Below the pieces are notes generated by a model. The model was not told where the DNA came from and did not search any database. It worked only from the letters and a program-made list of their open reading frames with translations. This document shows, piece by piece, positions 11,845-22,605 of a DNA stretch of 64,000 bases. Origin of the DNA: Aplectana chamaeleonis (lineage: Eukaryota; Nematoda; Chromadorea; Rhabditida; Cosmocercidae); NCBI GenBank assembly GCA_029168955.1, contig JAPDOI010000010.1:159501-223500 (forward strand), in the 5' to 3' direction. The position numbers and the translations under genes were made by a program. Position 1 is the stretch's first letter, and each line of letters starts with the position of its first letter.

Positions 11845-12030
11845 GGGCACTTGGCCACGCTAAATTTTCCGACCCGCGACGACTCTCCCGATGTTGTAAG
11901 GGGGGGGGGTGGACCCTGGGTTGGTGTTCTAACAGTCCGGCGGTAAGGGAAAATGGGCGTGGCCAAGTGCGATGACCAAGTGCACCCCTTTGATGCACTA
12001 GCGCCCCCCCCCCCTCCGAAATAGGTGATG
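11845..12030. mobile_element. MITE family F, copy 1
   Basis: Inverted blocks GCACTTGGCCACGC (11847-11860) and GGGCGTGGCCAAGTGC (11955-11970) surround a GC-rich centre, with long C/G runs on both sides. The family recurs at 14073-14269 and, diverged, near 43800-43945. The outer borders of this copy are uncertain. Confidence 0.6.
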
Positions 12031-12242
12031 TTCAGACTAAAAATTTTAGGTATGGTGGGTATATCCGCGAAGCAGAAGGCTGCGGACCACTCAGCTGCTC
12101 GCACGCCTGCCGCGTGCGTCGTTCGATCATCTCATTTCTCGTGGGCGCACACCACGCAGTGCAGGCTGATCAGGTGTCCGCAGCCGTCTTTTTCGTCGTT
12201 ACCCCAACTGTTTAGTGCAGTACAATGAAAACAAAAAATAAA

Positions 12243-12522
12243 TATTGTGCTTCTCGGGGCCAAATTTCGGCCCGCAATTGCGTCTCGACACGCTTTGCGG
12301 CCACACGCTTCAGAATCTGACCCGATTCCAGCGCAGCAGCCGCCGATCTGATGACTCTGGGTGGGTACTAGACACTGGAAACTTGAAAAATGGAGGAAAC
12401 TGAATAAAAAAGCCAGTTTGAGTTGGTTTGGCGCTGAAAACTCGACCGTCTCAAGCGCGTGCGGCAGCAAAGCGTCCCTAGACGCAAGTGCGGACCGGAA
12501 TTTGGCCTCGAGAAACACAGTA
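12243..12522. mobile_element. Foldback MITE family G, copy 1
   Basis: The ends TATTGTGCTTCTC and GAGAAACACAGTA are inverted. The arms continue through GCAATTGCGTCTCGACACGC on the left and its near complement on the right, over about 55 bp. The second copy is at 48392-48673. It is non-coding. Confidence 0.75.
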
Positions 12523-13307
12523 CGACACAGCTGATTAGAAATAGCGCCAAATTGGCGTCGGATGTAGTGTTTGGTGCAGTCGACAGAGCTGCACCATCTT
12601 AAAATTTGCCCACGCCTAATTTGGGTGTACTGTGATTCCTTGACTTTTACAAGCTTTTATACGGTTTCGGTTTGCTTTTTATGCATTTTTTCTTCTCATT
12701 GAATGTTTTTCGGACCATTTTCTCAATTGTTTCTCGCAAATGAACCCCATTGAGCAAAGTCTGATTAGGTTTTTACTTTTTCTGCTACCAGTATGCCCGA
12801 AAATGTCAATATTAGCCTGCACTGGAAGCGTTTTCGGCCAGTAATTGACTAAATTCAGGCCCTGGCAATTCATTTTATTTTCAGTATCTCTCCTCATGTT
12901 GTCCTAGGTGTAATTCATCCAGTTTTGGTTTTATGAAGGTGCATTTTCACAGATTCTCCACTGGGAAAGTGTCCGTTGCCGAAGATCACAAACCCTGGTT
13001 GGTCAAGAAATCAATTTTCGTCTGTCTAGAAGTGGATCGATCTGTCTGGTTCGTCCGGCTTCCACGTCAATACGTCTGGCTCATCGAGGTATGCCTATAA
13101 ACCACATATTTGTTTGACAGCTGATGGACTTGTTAGTGCAACTCGCTTCTGACTCGCCAGCTGGCTGCTTGGAAGAGAACTAATTGAGTGTGTTTTTGTT
13201 CTGTTCGGCACTATTCCAGTCTCTCTTTTTTTGTAGTTTGAATAATTTTAGATTACTGTAGTTATACGGTGGTTAGGTGAAAGTTTCAGATTAGGCTTAG
13301 ACTTTGC
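12523..13307. other. Intergenic, no recognised gene
   Basis: The stretch is AT-richer than its neighbours. Only short frames are present and none has a recognisable domain. I matched no repeat here. Confidence 0.35.
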
Positions 13308-13972
13308 TAGGGGGGGGGGACAAGACGTTGAAGCTAGGACTTTTTTAGTCGTCACCGTCCACCGTTACAGACATTCGTGGCGGGACCACTTCGCCACCCA
13401 TTGGCAAGAAGCCAAGAAAGCGAAGTGAATGCTCCAGAAAATGACTAGCGACAGCGGATACGGATGTTTGGGTCTGATTATTTCTGTTTGTGAGCAGTTT
13501 ATTAGTTACTCAGATTCCGATAAATCGAATAGACCATACGTATAAGGCTGCGATGTGCGCCTAAACAGCAGGCTAGCGAGCGCAAAGTACACTTGCTCAA
13601 CAGAATCTACTCTTATTTAGCAGATAAAAGTTACACCAAAATTGTGCTCAGCGTCTAAGAATACCTTTTCGTTTGAACTTCCAACTGATTTAGGGCCACA
13701 GGCGTAAGTATGATTACGCATGCCCGTAAAGCAGTGTAAGAGACTCAAAGTCGTGTGAAGTACCTGCCAAGGTGAAGTTTTAGGCACGCTGTGTCTTTCT
13801 GAATCAACAGTACACGTCTGCAAAACCCCTGCCTCTGCTTCTCGGCGATTCGCTGCGCTCCGTTGTCTCTTGGCTTAGTGCCTGTGGATTTCGAGGTGGT
13901 CCCGAAGCGACTGTCTGTGACGGTAGACGGTGACGTCTGTAAAAGTCCTAATTTCAACGTCTTGTGTGGGGG
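13308..13972. mobile_element. Foldback element L
   Basis: Left arm 13308-13390 (ACAAGACGTTGAAG, then GACTTTT, then GTCACCGTC) is the reverse complement of right arm 13890-13972. G-runs sit at both outer ends. The interior of about 500 bp has no recognisable gene. Confidence 0.65.
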
Positions 13973-14072
13973 GGGTTGTTTGAGATCAGGATTGAGCAGG
14001 GTTGGGACTCCGCGTACCTAAATGGGGTCAATCAATCAACAGCTTTATTTTTCATTAAAGAAATTTGCATAC

Positions 14073-14269
14073 GGTGCTATGTGGTAAGGGGGGGCACTGA
14101 CTGTTGTGTCGCACTTGGCCACGCCTATTTTTCCGTGCCGCAGTGACTCTCCCGATTTTGGCAGGGGAGGGAAACCCCGGGTAGGTGCTCAAATTTAGTG
14201 CGGCACAGTAAAATGGGCGTGGCCGAGTCCATCGCTCCATAGTGCCCCCCCCCCTTCCCACATAGCACC
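14073..14269. mobile_element. MITE family F, copy 2
   Basis: This is a compact 197-bp hairpin with ends GGTGCTATGTGG and its complement CCACATAGCACC. Inner inverted blocks are TTGGCCACGCC and GGGCGTGGCC. Long G and C runs sit just inside the ends. Confidence 0.7.
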
Positions 14270-14389
14270 TTGCAGACTGTGTATGAAGAAATAAAGAGGT
14301 AGAGCTCCAAACTATTGAAGAAAACACTCGTAACAATAGCACCCTGAATTCAAAGCTTCAACAAAAGGGAATACGATCACTCCCGTGTA

Positions 14390-14935
14390 CCTACTCAGAT
14401 AATCGCCGCATTCAATTTCAAGTTGAATACGCATTCAACTTGACGGTTTCGAGCACATTCAGGGAACCTGCTGCTAGGGGAGCACGTGCTGCCATTGTCT
14501 CTCGAATTACAGCGCGTACCCCAACAAATAAGACAATCAGTGCGTGCATGATATATATTTTCCAAAAAAAGGAAAGCATACGACGCACTCTCTAGACGGG
14601 ACTAAAAGGTCGGCAGCGTCGCCGGTTTAATTACCCGAGTTTGCGGTATTTGGCCCACCGTTAGAGGGCTCGTCCAACCGCTGGCGGCCCCAGATGGTGC
14701 TGTGCGAGCTGGTCGCGTCGCCTGCCGGTGTGCTGCTGCGATTGTGCTGGACTACCTTGCAGCACGTGCCCCTGCTATTATTTTTTGGGGCACGTGCTCC
14801 GGAGATGGAAATTTGCAGCACGTGCTGCTGTTTGGAGCACATGCCCATGCGATAGAGCCTTTCGATGAGTGTGGTCACTCGAGTTGAATGCATATCCGAC
14901 ACGCATTGAATGCAGCGATTTTCCGAGGACCTGAG
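14390..14935. mobile_element. Foldback element M around an SL1-like sequence
   Basis: Left arm 14390-14480 (CGCCGCATTCAAT, CGCATTCAACT, GAGCACAT, GCACGTGCTGC) is mirrored by right arm 14815-14930. The central region of about 330 bp carries the SL1-like stretch at 14624-14645. No ORF with a domain is visible. Confidence 0.6.
14624..14645 (+). ncRNA. SL1 spliced-leader-like sequence (possibly a pseudogene)
   Basis: These 22 bases match the nematode SL1 leader at 20 positions. The differences are G for A at 14637 and C for A at 14644. The next bases are GTA, as at the splice donor of SL RNA genes, and TACC/GGTA (14632-14635, 14645-14648) can pair as in SL RNA stem-loop I. The downstream 100 bases show no AATTTTGG-type Sm site and I cannot place the other two stem-loops. 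A degenerate SL RNA copy, or a leader captured by retroposition of a trans-spliced RNA, is therefore more likely than a working gene. The SL1 comparison is from memory of the family. Confidence 0.4.
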
Positions 14936-15017
14936 ATCGAAGATGGATAGTCTGTGTTTGAAAATCGAGAAATTACCGGCTTCGACTATTTTTGAAGAGT
15001 CGTAACTATTTTGAAAA

Positions 15018-15780
15018 ATTCCTGTAAGAACATGAAAACTGGTTTTTTCCCAAAAATTTCACTTAAAAAAGATACAGCATTTCTTCAGCTAGGGAGGGGG
15101 AGGGTCGTAAATAATCCTCAGAATCTTGGTCAACAGGGGGCGGTAGCTCCGCCTAAAATTGGCGCAACGGCCTGCCCGACCCTGTGCAGGATCCAGCGCG
15201 GTAGGGACCGGACGCAACTGGGTGAGGGTCGTAATTTTTTTCGACCCAAAAAGGAAAAAATCTTAAACTGGGGAAAGCGAACGTAAGCATTTCGAGCAAA
15301 AATACTCTCTAGGAGGTGAGGGGGTGGGGGGGGGTGGGATTCGAAGAAATTTCAGATTTTTTTCGAGTTTTCTTAGCCGCCAAAGGAAGGAGAAGGTTGT
15401 GGATCCGTTGAGATCGTTCACAACGCCCTGCTGGACTCTGGTCAAGGGAACGTCAATAGTCGAGTTTTCCCATTTCCGGGCTCCGAATTTCGGAATCGGA
15501 AAGGAACAGCTCAAGAAATAACGGAAAGACGGAAACTGAGCGCCCCGCACAGCCCTGGTTGAAAATTTAGGACAAGGAAGGAGGATTTGTGATCTCCCAG
15601 ATATTTCTGATTTTCCTTCGCAATTTTGGGCCTTTTGAATAGAAGCGCCTGAGTCTATAGTAGCTTACGGAGCTTGATCAAAGGGTTGAACAGGTCGTCG
15701 CGATAATTTAGGGCGGAGCTGCGACCCCCCCCTGTTGACCTAAATTTTGCAAAATTTTCCAAAACTTTCACGATCCCCCT
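15018..15780. mobile_element. Foldback element family I, interrupted by RTE
   Basis: GTCAACAGGGGGCGGTAGCT (15129-15148) and its near complement at about 15712-15739 are inverted. GGGTCGTAA-type and CGATCCCCC-type words mark the outer parts. The right part appears to continue after the RTE insertion (18640-18800). A shorter relative is at 28040-28370. It is non-coding. Confidence 0.45.
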
Positions 15781-18630
15781 TCTTCTTCTTCTTCAGCGTT
15801 TGTCCCACATTGTAGCAGGGTCCGCTTTTCTCGAACGTTGCCGCCATTTGACCTTGTCATTCGCATTGTCAGGATGGAGGCCTGCAATTTTCATATCGTT
15901 GTGCAAAACATCCAGCCATCTCTGCTTAGGTCGTCCTCTTGGTCGCTGGCCCGTCACTTGGAGCTGCATAGCCGCTTTCGCTATCGAGTGTTCTCCAGCT
16001 CGCAGAACGTGCCCATACCATCTTAGGCGATTTTCGCGAAGTTTGTCCGAAATGGGCGCGACACCGAATCTTTCACGCACATCTTCATTCCGAACTCGGT
16101 CCAATCGGGTCAATCCACCACTCCACCTGAGCATCTTCGTTTCCATCACGCCTAGCCGTCGTTCTGCTTCCTTGGTCATTGGATAACACTCTGTGCCATA
16201 CAGTGCGACGGGCCTCACAACCAAACGATAAATCTTTGACTTGAGCCTGTTGCAAACCTTTTTATCACAGAATACTCCACTCGCGGTACGCCACTTCAAC
16301 CAAGCAGCATTGATGCGTGCGTCGACTTCAGCCGTCAGCGTCCCATCATCGCAAAGCGTTGATCCAAGATATCGAAACGTATGCGCTTTTGGCAAGACTG
16401 TGTTGTCGACTTGGATGGAACCGTCACAACTCGCATTTGTCATGTATTCGGTTTTCTTTTTATTGAGTCGTAAGCCGAATGCTGCCAGTCTGTCGTGCCA
16501 AGCTTGAACTTGTGCTTGGAGGTTTCCTTTGCTGTCTGAGGCGAGCATCACGTCGTCAGCATACAACAGTGTCCAAGGTGCTGAACTCTGCAAATCTCGC
16601 GTGATGACATCCATGACGACGATGAAAAGCAGCGGGGAGAGGGCGGAGCCTTGATGAACTCCAACAGTGATTCGAAAAGGCCTTGATGTTCCTGCCGCGC
16701 ATCGTATGCAACTTGACGTGTCCACGTACAAAAGCTTCACCCAATCGATCAATTCTTCGGGACATCTCGGCTACGCAGAGCGTACCATATTACTTCGTGA
16801 GGGACTCTGTCGAACGCTTTCTCAAGATCAAGAAAGGCGAGGTGAACAGCTTCTCCTTTTTCACGATGCTTTTCCACAAGAAGTCGGGTCGCATGGATAG
16901 CATCGACGGTGCCGCAGTTCCTGACAAAACCACACTGATTTACGCTCAGCTCAACGACATCACGAATTCTTCTATCCAGAATCCTCTCGAAAATCTTCAT
17001 TGTATGGCTAAGAAGTCGGATGGGCCGGTAGTTGCAACAGTCAGCAGGACTCCCTTTCTTCTTGAAAATCGGGACTGTGGTGCTTGACTTCCAATCTGAG
17101 GGAACCTTGCGCTCAGTCACAATGCGGTTGAATAACAATGCAAGCCAGGCAGTTGGGTTCCAACGTCGACTCTTCCATAACTCGGCGGCAATATCATCAG
17201 GTCCGGTAGCTTTGCCATTCTTCATCGCTTTCAAAGCCTCTGCTACTTCGTTCGCTGTGATAGGCGACACCGCCCCATAAAACGGAAGAGCATGAGGTAA
17301 CGGGGAATGCGGGAACTCTTCTGTCGAAACCGCTTCGAAGTACTGCCGCCACCTTTCCTTCGCCTGCTCAGCATTCGATAGCAGCCGACCATGTCCATCG
17401 TTTATCCCAACAAACTTCTCTATATCCTCCGTCTTTCGGTTTCGTGACCTGACGAGCCGGTAGAGATCGCGCTCGCCCTCTCTCGTGTCAAGCTTGCGAT
17501 ATAGAGCTTCGTATCGTTGACCTCTCGTTCTCGCTACTGCCTTCTTAGCCGCACTTTTCGCGACTTGATACTCTTTCCAGTTGGCCGGGGTTTTCTCCTT
17601 GAGGAAAGCGTGGTAAGAAATCTTCTTCCTTCGTACACATGCCTTTACTTCGTCAGTCCATAACCACGCTTCCTTCTCGATGTACCTCCGTCCAGGCTTT
17701 GTCGTTCCAAGAACGGAGCGAGCAGCTTGAACTATGCTCCTCTTTGCTTCCTCCCAGCTCTCTTCGACGCTTGTGATCTGAGGTAGATGGATCCGAACAA
17801 TTACTTCGGGTGCCTTGTCCTTGAAACTCCACCACTTGATCCTTGCAGGACCTGTGAGGTCTGCGCGCTGTTGTTTCGGAGGGCTAACGTGGAGCGATGC
17901 AGATGAGTGGACGATGTTGAGTAGCCACCGCCTCATAGGGAATCACTTTGGCATCAGTAACTAACGTGCGGTCTTTCCTCCTCACAAGGAAGTAATCGAT
18001 TTGCAACGAAACGGTTCCACTGTGATACGTTGCTAGCTGAGAGCACCGTTTTTATACCATGTATTCAGCAGTATGAGGTCGTGACTACCAGCGTAGTCGA
18101 GAATCCGCTCGCCATCGTCATTTCTTCGTCCATAGCCGAACCCACCATGACTGGGATGTCCATTGCTCGCCTGTCCCACGTGTCCGTTCAAGTCGCCAGC
18201 TACAACAAGACAATCTTCTACCGGAACGGCAGCGGTTTCACTATCAAGGAGTGCCCAAAAATCATCTTTCGTTCGTGACGAGCAGCCGCTCTGTGGAGCA
18301 TATGCGCTGAAGAAATGCATCTTGCGAGAATTGATGACAAAAATTATTTTCATGAGGCGGTCATCGTACCGGAAGACTTCAGAAACAGAATCACGATAGC
18401 GCTCAGAAACGATAACTCCAACTCCGTTTGTCGTTCGTGGACTGCCGTTGAAGATCAGCTTGTAACCAGCACCAATGTCTTTAGACTTCGCACCAGCCCA
18501 TCTTGTTTCTTGCACGGCACACACATCAACTCTTCTCTCTTTGAGTGCAGCTGCGACTTCTGCCGCTCGTCCAGTCATCGATCCCACATTCAGAGTCGCG
18601 AATCGTGTGGGGGGTAAGTGTTTCTTGCGA
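15781..18630 (-). mobile_element. RTE-type non-LTR retrotransposon (nearly full ORF, frameshifted)
   Basis: Three minus-strand segments make one retrotransposon polyprotein. 18033-18587 is an APE-type endonuclease (VQETRWAG, DLNGHVG). 16749-17936 carries the start of the reverse transcriptase (YRPIRLLSH, LAFLDLEKAFDRVPHEV). 15793-16752 carries GVHQGSALSPLLF, the catalytic LLYADDVMLA and the RTE-type C-terminus. The pieces lie in different frames: an early stop and frame change lie near 18033, one or more shifts near 17930, and one near 16750, so the copy is dead. The 3' end has a (GAA)n tail (15781-15795 region). The element is flanked by GATCCCCCT at 15772-15780 and 18631-18639, a 9-bp target duplication. 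Confidence 0.9.
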
Positions 18631-18804
18631 GATCCCCCTCAGATTAAAAAAACTTTTTGCATTATTCGAGAAAATTTTTTAATGCATACGTGCTCCCCGC
18701 AACTGACTATTTTGAAGAAGATTGGTTTCAGTCCGGATTTTTTACGACCCCACCCACGAATTTCCATTTTTTCTCTAAAAATTTCTCAATTTTTCACGAT
18801 CCCC

Positions 18805-19571
18805 CGTTATGGCAAGTCGCAACCCTGCTCTGGAGATTGTGAGCGATGTTTTGGATGGCTTCAACGTCAGAAGGCCTCAACGCGCTGTCGGAGTAGCCCT
18901 GGACCTCTCGAAGGCGTTTGACACTGTCAACTTGGGCATACTGTCTGAGAAGCTATTGAGGTCCACCATCCCGCCTTGGCAGAAGCGATAGATTACCGCA
19001 CTCATCAAAGGTTGCCGAGCTAAAGTGCTGTTTCAGGGACATGTCTCTAATAGCATCCCGATCGCTGCCGGTGTCCCTCAAGGAGGAGTCATATCGCCTG
19101 CTCTGCTCAGTCTTTACCTGGAAGATTTGCCCGTCCCCCCCCCCCCAAGTGACATCAAAGTCGTTGCGTATGCGGATGACATCACCATCGTGTGCCGAGA
19201 CAGACATTAATATAGCTGCACGCAAGATCAATAGCTACCTCATCGTTCTGAAGAGCTTTCTCGATGATATGATGCTCATGGGTTTTCTCCACTGACCCTA
19301 AGGAACACTGCGCTCACTCCGTTGTGAATTGGGAAGACGCTCGTCTGTCTGCCGCACGTTTCCCTAAGCTGCTCGGCCTAGTATTGGATCCTTCGTTGAG
19401 GTTCCACAAGAATACTAAGCAGAAACAGGCTACAGTGAAATCAAAGCTCAACGTCCTACGAGCTCTGGGAGGAACATCGTGGGGAAGTAGCAAGGAGACA
19501 ATTTTGACCACCTACAAGGCAATACTGCAGCCGGCGTTGGAGTACGTTGCATCGTTATTGCAGCACATAAT
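18805..19571 (+). pseudogene. CR1-like non-LTR retrotransposon, 5' segment of a split copy
   Basis: The plus strand encodes a reverse transcriptase from the middle of the palm onward: VALDLSKAFDTVN (about 18890-18930), AGVPQGGVISPALL, then VAYADDITIV (about 19165-19195). After a frame change comes LGLVLDPSLRFHKNTK, ending at PALEYVASLLQHI. Stops near 18990 and 19205 and frame changes break it. The 5' part of the ORF and the endonuclease are missing. The reading is cut at 19571 by the RTE copy and resumes at 20793. Confidence 0.85.
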
Positions 19572-20780
19572 GACTTACTTGACTTAATCGGTTGGCTTTC
19601 GCCTGACGCGGTCATTCCGCATCTTCACCGAGGTGTGCCGTCCTAGTAGTCAGCCGTGTCCATTTTTCACGGTCTTCAGCCACAATTTGAACACATTCCA
19701 TCCAGCTGTCACTATTCCATTTCCTGCGAAACGAAACATCGCGCCTGAACTGTCTTTCGATGCCGAGTGACTTTAAATCCTCTTTAACCACATCCGTCCA
19801 GAACTTTCGCCTACGCCCAGGTGGCCGTTTCCAGACAGGATTTGGAAGCATTTTTAAAGCGTGTTGTACGAGACGATCCGGCGTTCTTCTTAGTATATGC
19901 CCGAGCAGTCGAAGTCGACTTTCCATTGCTGCTTGAGATGGCGTTAGGAGATGCTGGCACCTCCCTCGTGTCAAGCGTTGATGTACTGCGTCGATTTCCT
20001 TGTAAAGGTCTTCGTTATGGCATACACGCGGCCAGAAATATCCAAGCAAACGCCTAAAAAGCTTCCTCTCCGTGCAATCCAACCTTTCCATCTGCGTTTT
20101 CGGTGCTGCCCACGTCTCCGATCCGTACATCATGATAGGGCGAATAGCGGATAGGTAGACGCGCAACTTGACTTCCTTCGCGATGGTGGTAGACCACAAA
20201 CACTTGGTTAGAGAATTGAATGCAGACGTAGCTTTCGCACATCGTTGTCGAATATCCGCTGCATAACTACCATCGTTCTTCAGCAAACAGCCCAAATAAC
20301 AGAAATCGTCCACCAGTTCGATACGTTGTCCGTCCACACAAACTCCAGTTGAAGGCTTCTGAGAGACCCACATCTGCTTGCATTTGTCGGGACGAAGACG
20401 AAGTCCATAGGCTGCGGCATACTTCGAAACGAGGTTCACAATCCTTTGCAGTTTTGCGTTGTTTTCAGCGAATAACACAATGTCGTCGGCGTACTCCAGG
20501 TCGACAAGGGAGCGTCCTGATGGTGTTAGGATCACATCCGCAGGAAACTGTTCTGCAACTCTACGCATGATGTCATCAACGGCGAAGTTGAAAAGAAAAG
20601 GTCCTGCAACGGCTCCTTGCCTTACTCCTGTTTTCACCTCGAAAGCTGACGTAAATCCGACAGGTGTACGAACTGCTGCTGTTGTTCCTTTGTTCATGTC
20701 CTCGATTAACCGAACATACTTTTCCGGGACTCCATCTGCTCGCAGAGCATTGAGCAATCGATCACGATGAGGAGAGTCGA
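19572..20780 (-). mobile_element. Recent 5'-truncated RTE copy inside a CR1-like element
   Basis: A minus-strand ORF (19612-20787) of about 390 codons covers the reverse transcriptase (GVRQGAVAGPFLFNF, LEYADDIVLFAENNA) and the C-terminal region ending in HLGEDAE. It lacks the endonuclease and the N-terminal part of the RT. It is almost identical to 61380-62560; I count only a handful of differences in 1.2 kb. The flanks are GCAGCACATAAT at 19560-19571 and 20781-20792, a clean 12-bp target duplication. The 3' tail is AAGT repeats. Confidence 0.95.
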
Positions 20781-20792
20781 GCAGCACATAAT

Positions 20793-21428
20793 ATCGGATT
20801 CATCGTGGACAAAGATGCAGCGAGTTTAAAATGCTCCAGTGGAACATCTTCATGCTGAAGCCCGAATTCTGCCAGCTTAGGAGCACTGCCAACTCCAAGC
20901 GCAGCAAGTGGTTATTAACATTGTCAAGCAGCCTGACCACCCATTAAGAAGGACCATGAATCCCGTGAGAGAGAGACATATCAGAAGGCCTTTTGCGGAT
21001 GCTTCCGAGAAAGTCAATATACAAAGATGGACGGACTCCCAACTGGATCGTCTGCGTGTTTTACGTGCGGAGCACACCAAGTTCGTCACGGCTCACTTGA
21101 GTAGGATGACCGTCAATTACATATTGGGGGTCGTACCACCCGTAGTCAGCAACACCGAGATGGAACTCGGTAGGCGGGCTAGAAGTACCCCTGCCTCGTT
21201 ACGCTGCGGTCATTCCCCTATGCTGATGTCATACTAGCATAAGATCGATCGCAGTAAGCCGGACGAGTGCCCGGACTGTGGTAGCCGTGGCAACACAACT
21301 GAACACCTATTCGAATGCCCAAAGAGGCCTACCACTCTTACAACAATGGATTCGTGGACGAATCCGGTTTTAGTCGCCTGTTTCTTGAATCTTTGACAAA
21401 AACCTTCCTGCTGCTGCAAAGAACAAGA
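20793..21428 (+). pseudogene. CR1-like retrotransposon, 3' segment of the split copy
   Basis: The reading continues from 19571 after removal of the RTE copy (QHIISDSSWTKMQRV, then a stop near 20828). It carries INIVKQPDHPLRRT, MELGRRAR and a C-terminal Cys/His cluster (CGHSP..., then CPDCGSRGNTTEHLFECP). It ends near 21396 in VACFLNL and a GAA-rich tail. The same C-terminus occurs at 39018-39785. Several in-frame stops mark it as a fossil. Confidence 0.85.
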
Positions 21429-21558
21429 AGAAGCCCTGCTCCACCCTGCTTGACCATCCGGCTCCTTAGAAAGCGTCAGCATTGAGTTATGGTAGTATTC
21501 GTGGCGGGACCAGCCGCCGCTAGACGGCTGCGCAGTTCTAGGTTCCAGACTAGATAGA

Positions 21559-21660
21559 GCCAAGGCTCCAGCGAGGTTGCGCCCGGGTGTAACGGGTACA
21601 GGGAGTCGTAGAAACCCCCTCTAGCGTAATACCTGGGTGCAGCCTCGCTGGAGCCTTGGC
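21559..21660. repeat. Short hairpin element S
   Basis: GCCAAGGCTCCAGCGAGGTT and its near-perfect complement AGCCTCGCTGGAGCCTTGGC form arms of about 30 bp around a 40-bp loop. It is non-coding. Confidence 0.65.
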
Positions 21661-21775
21661 ATCTGATGGTCGATGTACTGTAGGGCACATATTTTTTTGT
21701 AGGGAAATGTTGTCAAATTATGAAATTCACATCATTATGTTTGTAGGCGACAGGTCTTAATCACATATGGAACGT

Positions 21776-21912
21776 CGGCATGGATCCTAATGAGACTTTG
21801 CGTTCCTTTTCCAAGGTTGGCGCAAACTCGGTGCCATATGCTATAACATAGGCTTACCGAGTTTGCGCCAACCTCCAATGGGGAACGCAAAGTCTCATTA
21901 GGATCCATGCCG
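21776..21912. mobile_element. Short hairpin MITE family T, copy 1
   Basis: The arms start CGGCATGGATCCTAATGAGA and are mirrored on the right. The loop is only about 25 bp (near ATGCTATAACATAGG). The second copy is at 29791-29936, inside an intron of the SLC16-like gene. Confidence 0.8.
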
Positions 21913-22605
21913 ATGGTATGTGTGTCGGTACATAATTTGAAGTTTTTTCATGCAATCACTCTTGTCAATTTAGTTTGTTCAATGATAACTGTCATTAGTT
22001 TCTGCATAAGAATCGATATGAAGGATTCCGAGTTGATCGTTTTCTTCACCACAACATAGCGCACTTATCGCGGAAGATCTCACTGGAACGAAATGCCACC
22101 GCGTTGGTGGCATACAAAAGAGCGCTTGATTTGCGCTTCTGCTTCAGTTTCCTCATTTCTCCTCCACAAATGAGATGCTGGTTAGCGTCAACTTCCTCTC
22201 GTAAGATACGCGAGAACCTCACATGTGATTTCTTATTGTCATTCGCTCGAGCGGTAACCGCAAGTATAACCCGAAACACATATGCGACGACGCATATGTA
22301 GTCGGCAGGTCTTATTTGTGTCCGTGCCACCTATAGACAATGTTTGCTGTTTTACACGAAGCATCACATGAACATTATAATCTTGCAGCGAAAACCCACT
22401 GGAAAGTTCTGAGCGACCCAGATTTGCCAGCAATGAGCCTCCAAGATATTTCTTCTAGTTTTAGGGAATGACACCATTACTCAGATGGGTTTCTCGCAAA
22501 ATTCGACGAAAGTGCTTGGAAATATGAATTATGCATGAAAGACGCACAAAAAACAAAATTTCTAAGTTTCTTTGCTCACTCGGCTGCATTTACGTTGCTC
22601 AATCG
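21913..22605. other. Intergenic, no recognised gene
   Basis: The stretch is AT-rich with only short frames. I recognised no repeat and no domain. Confidence 0.35.
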
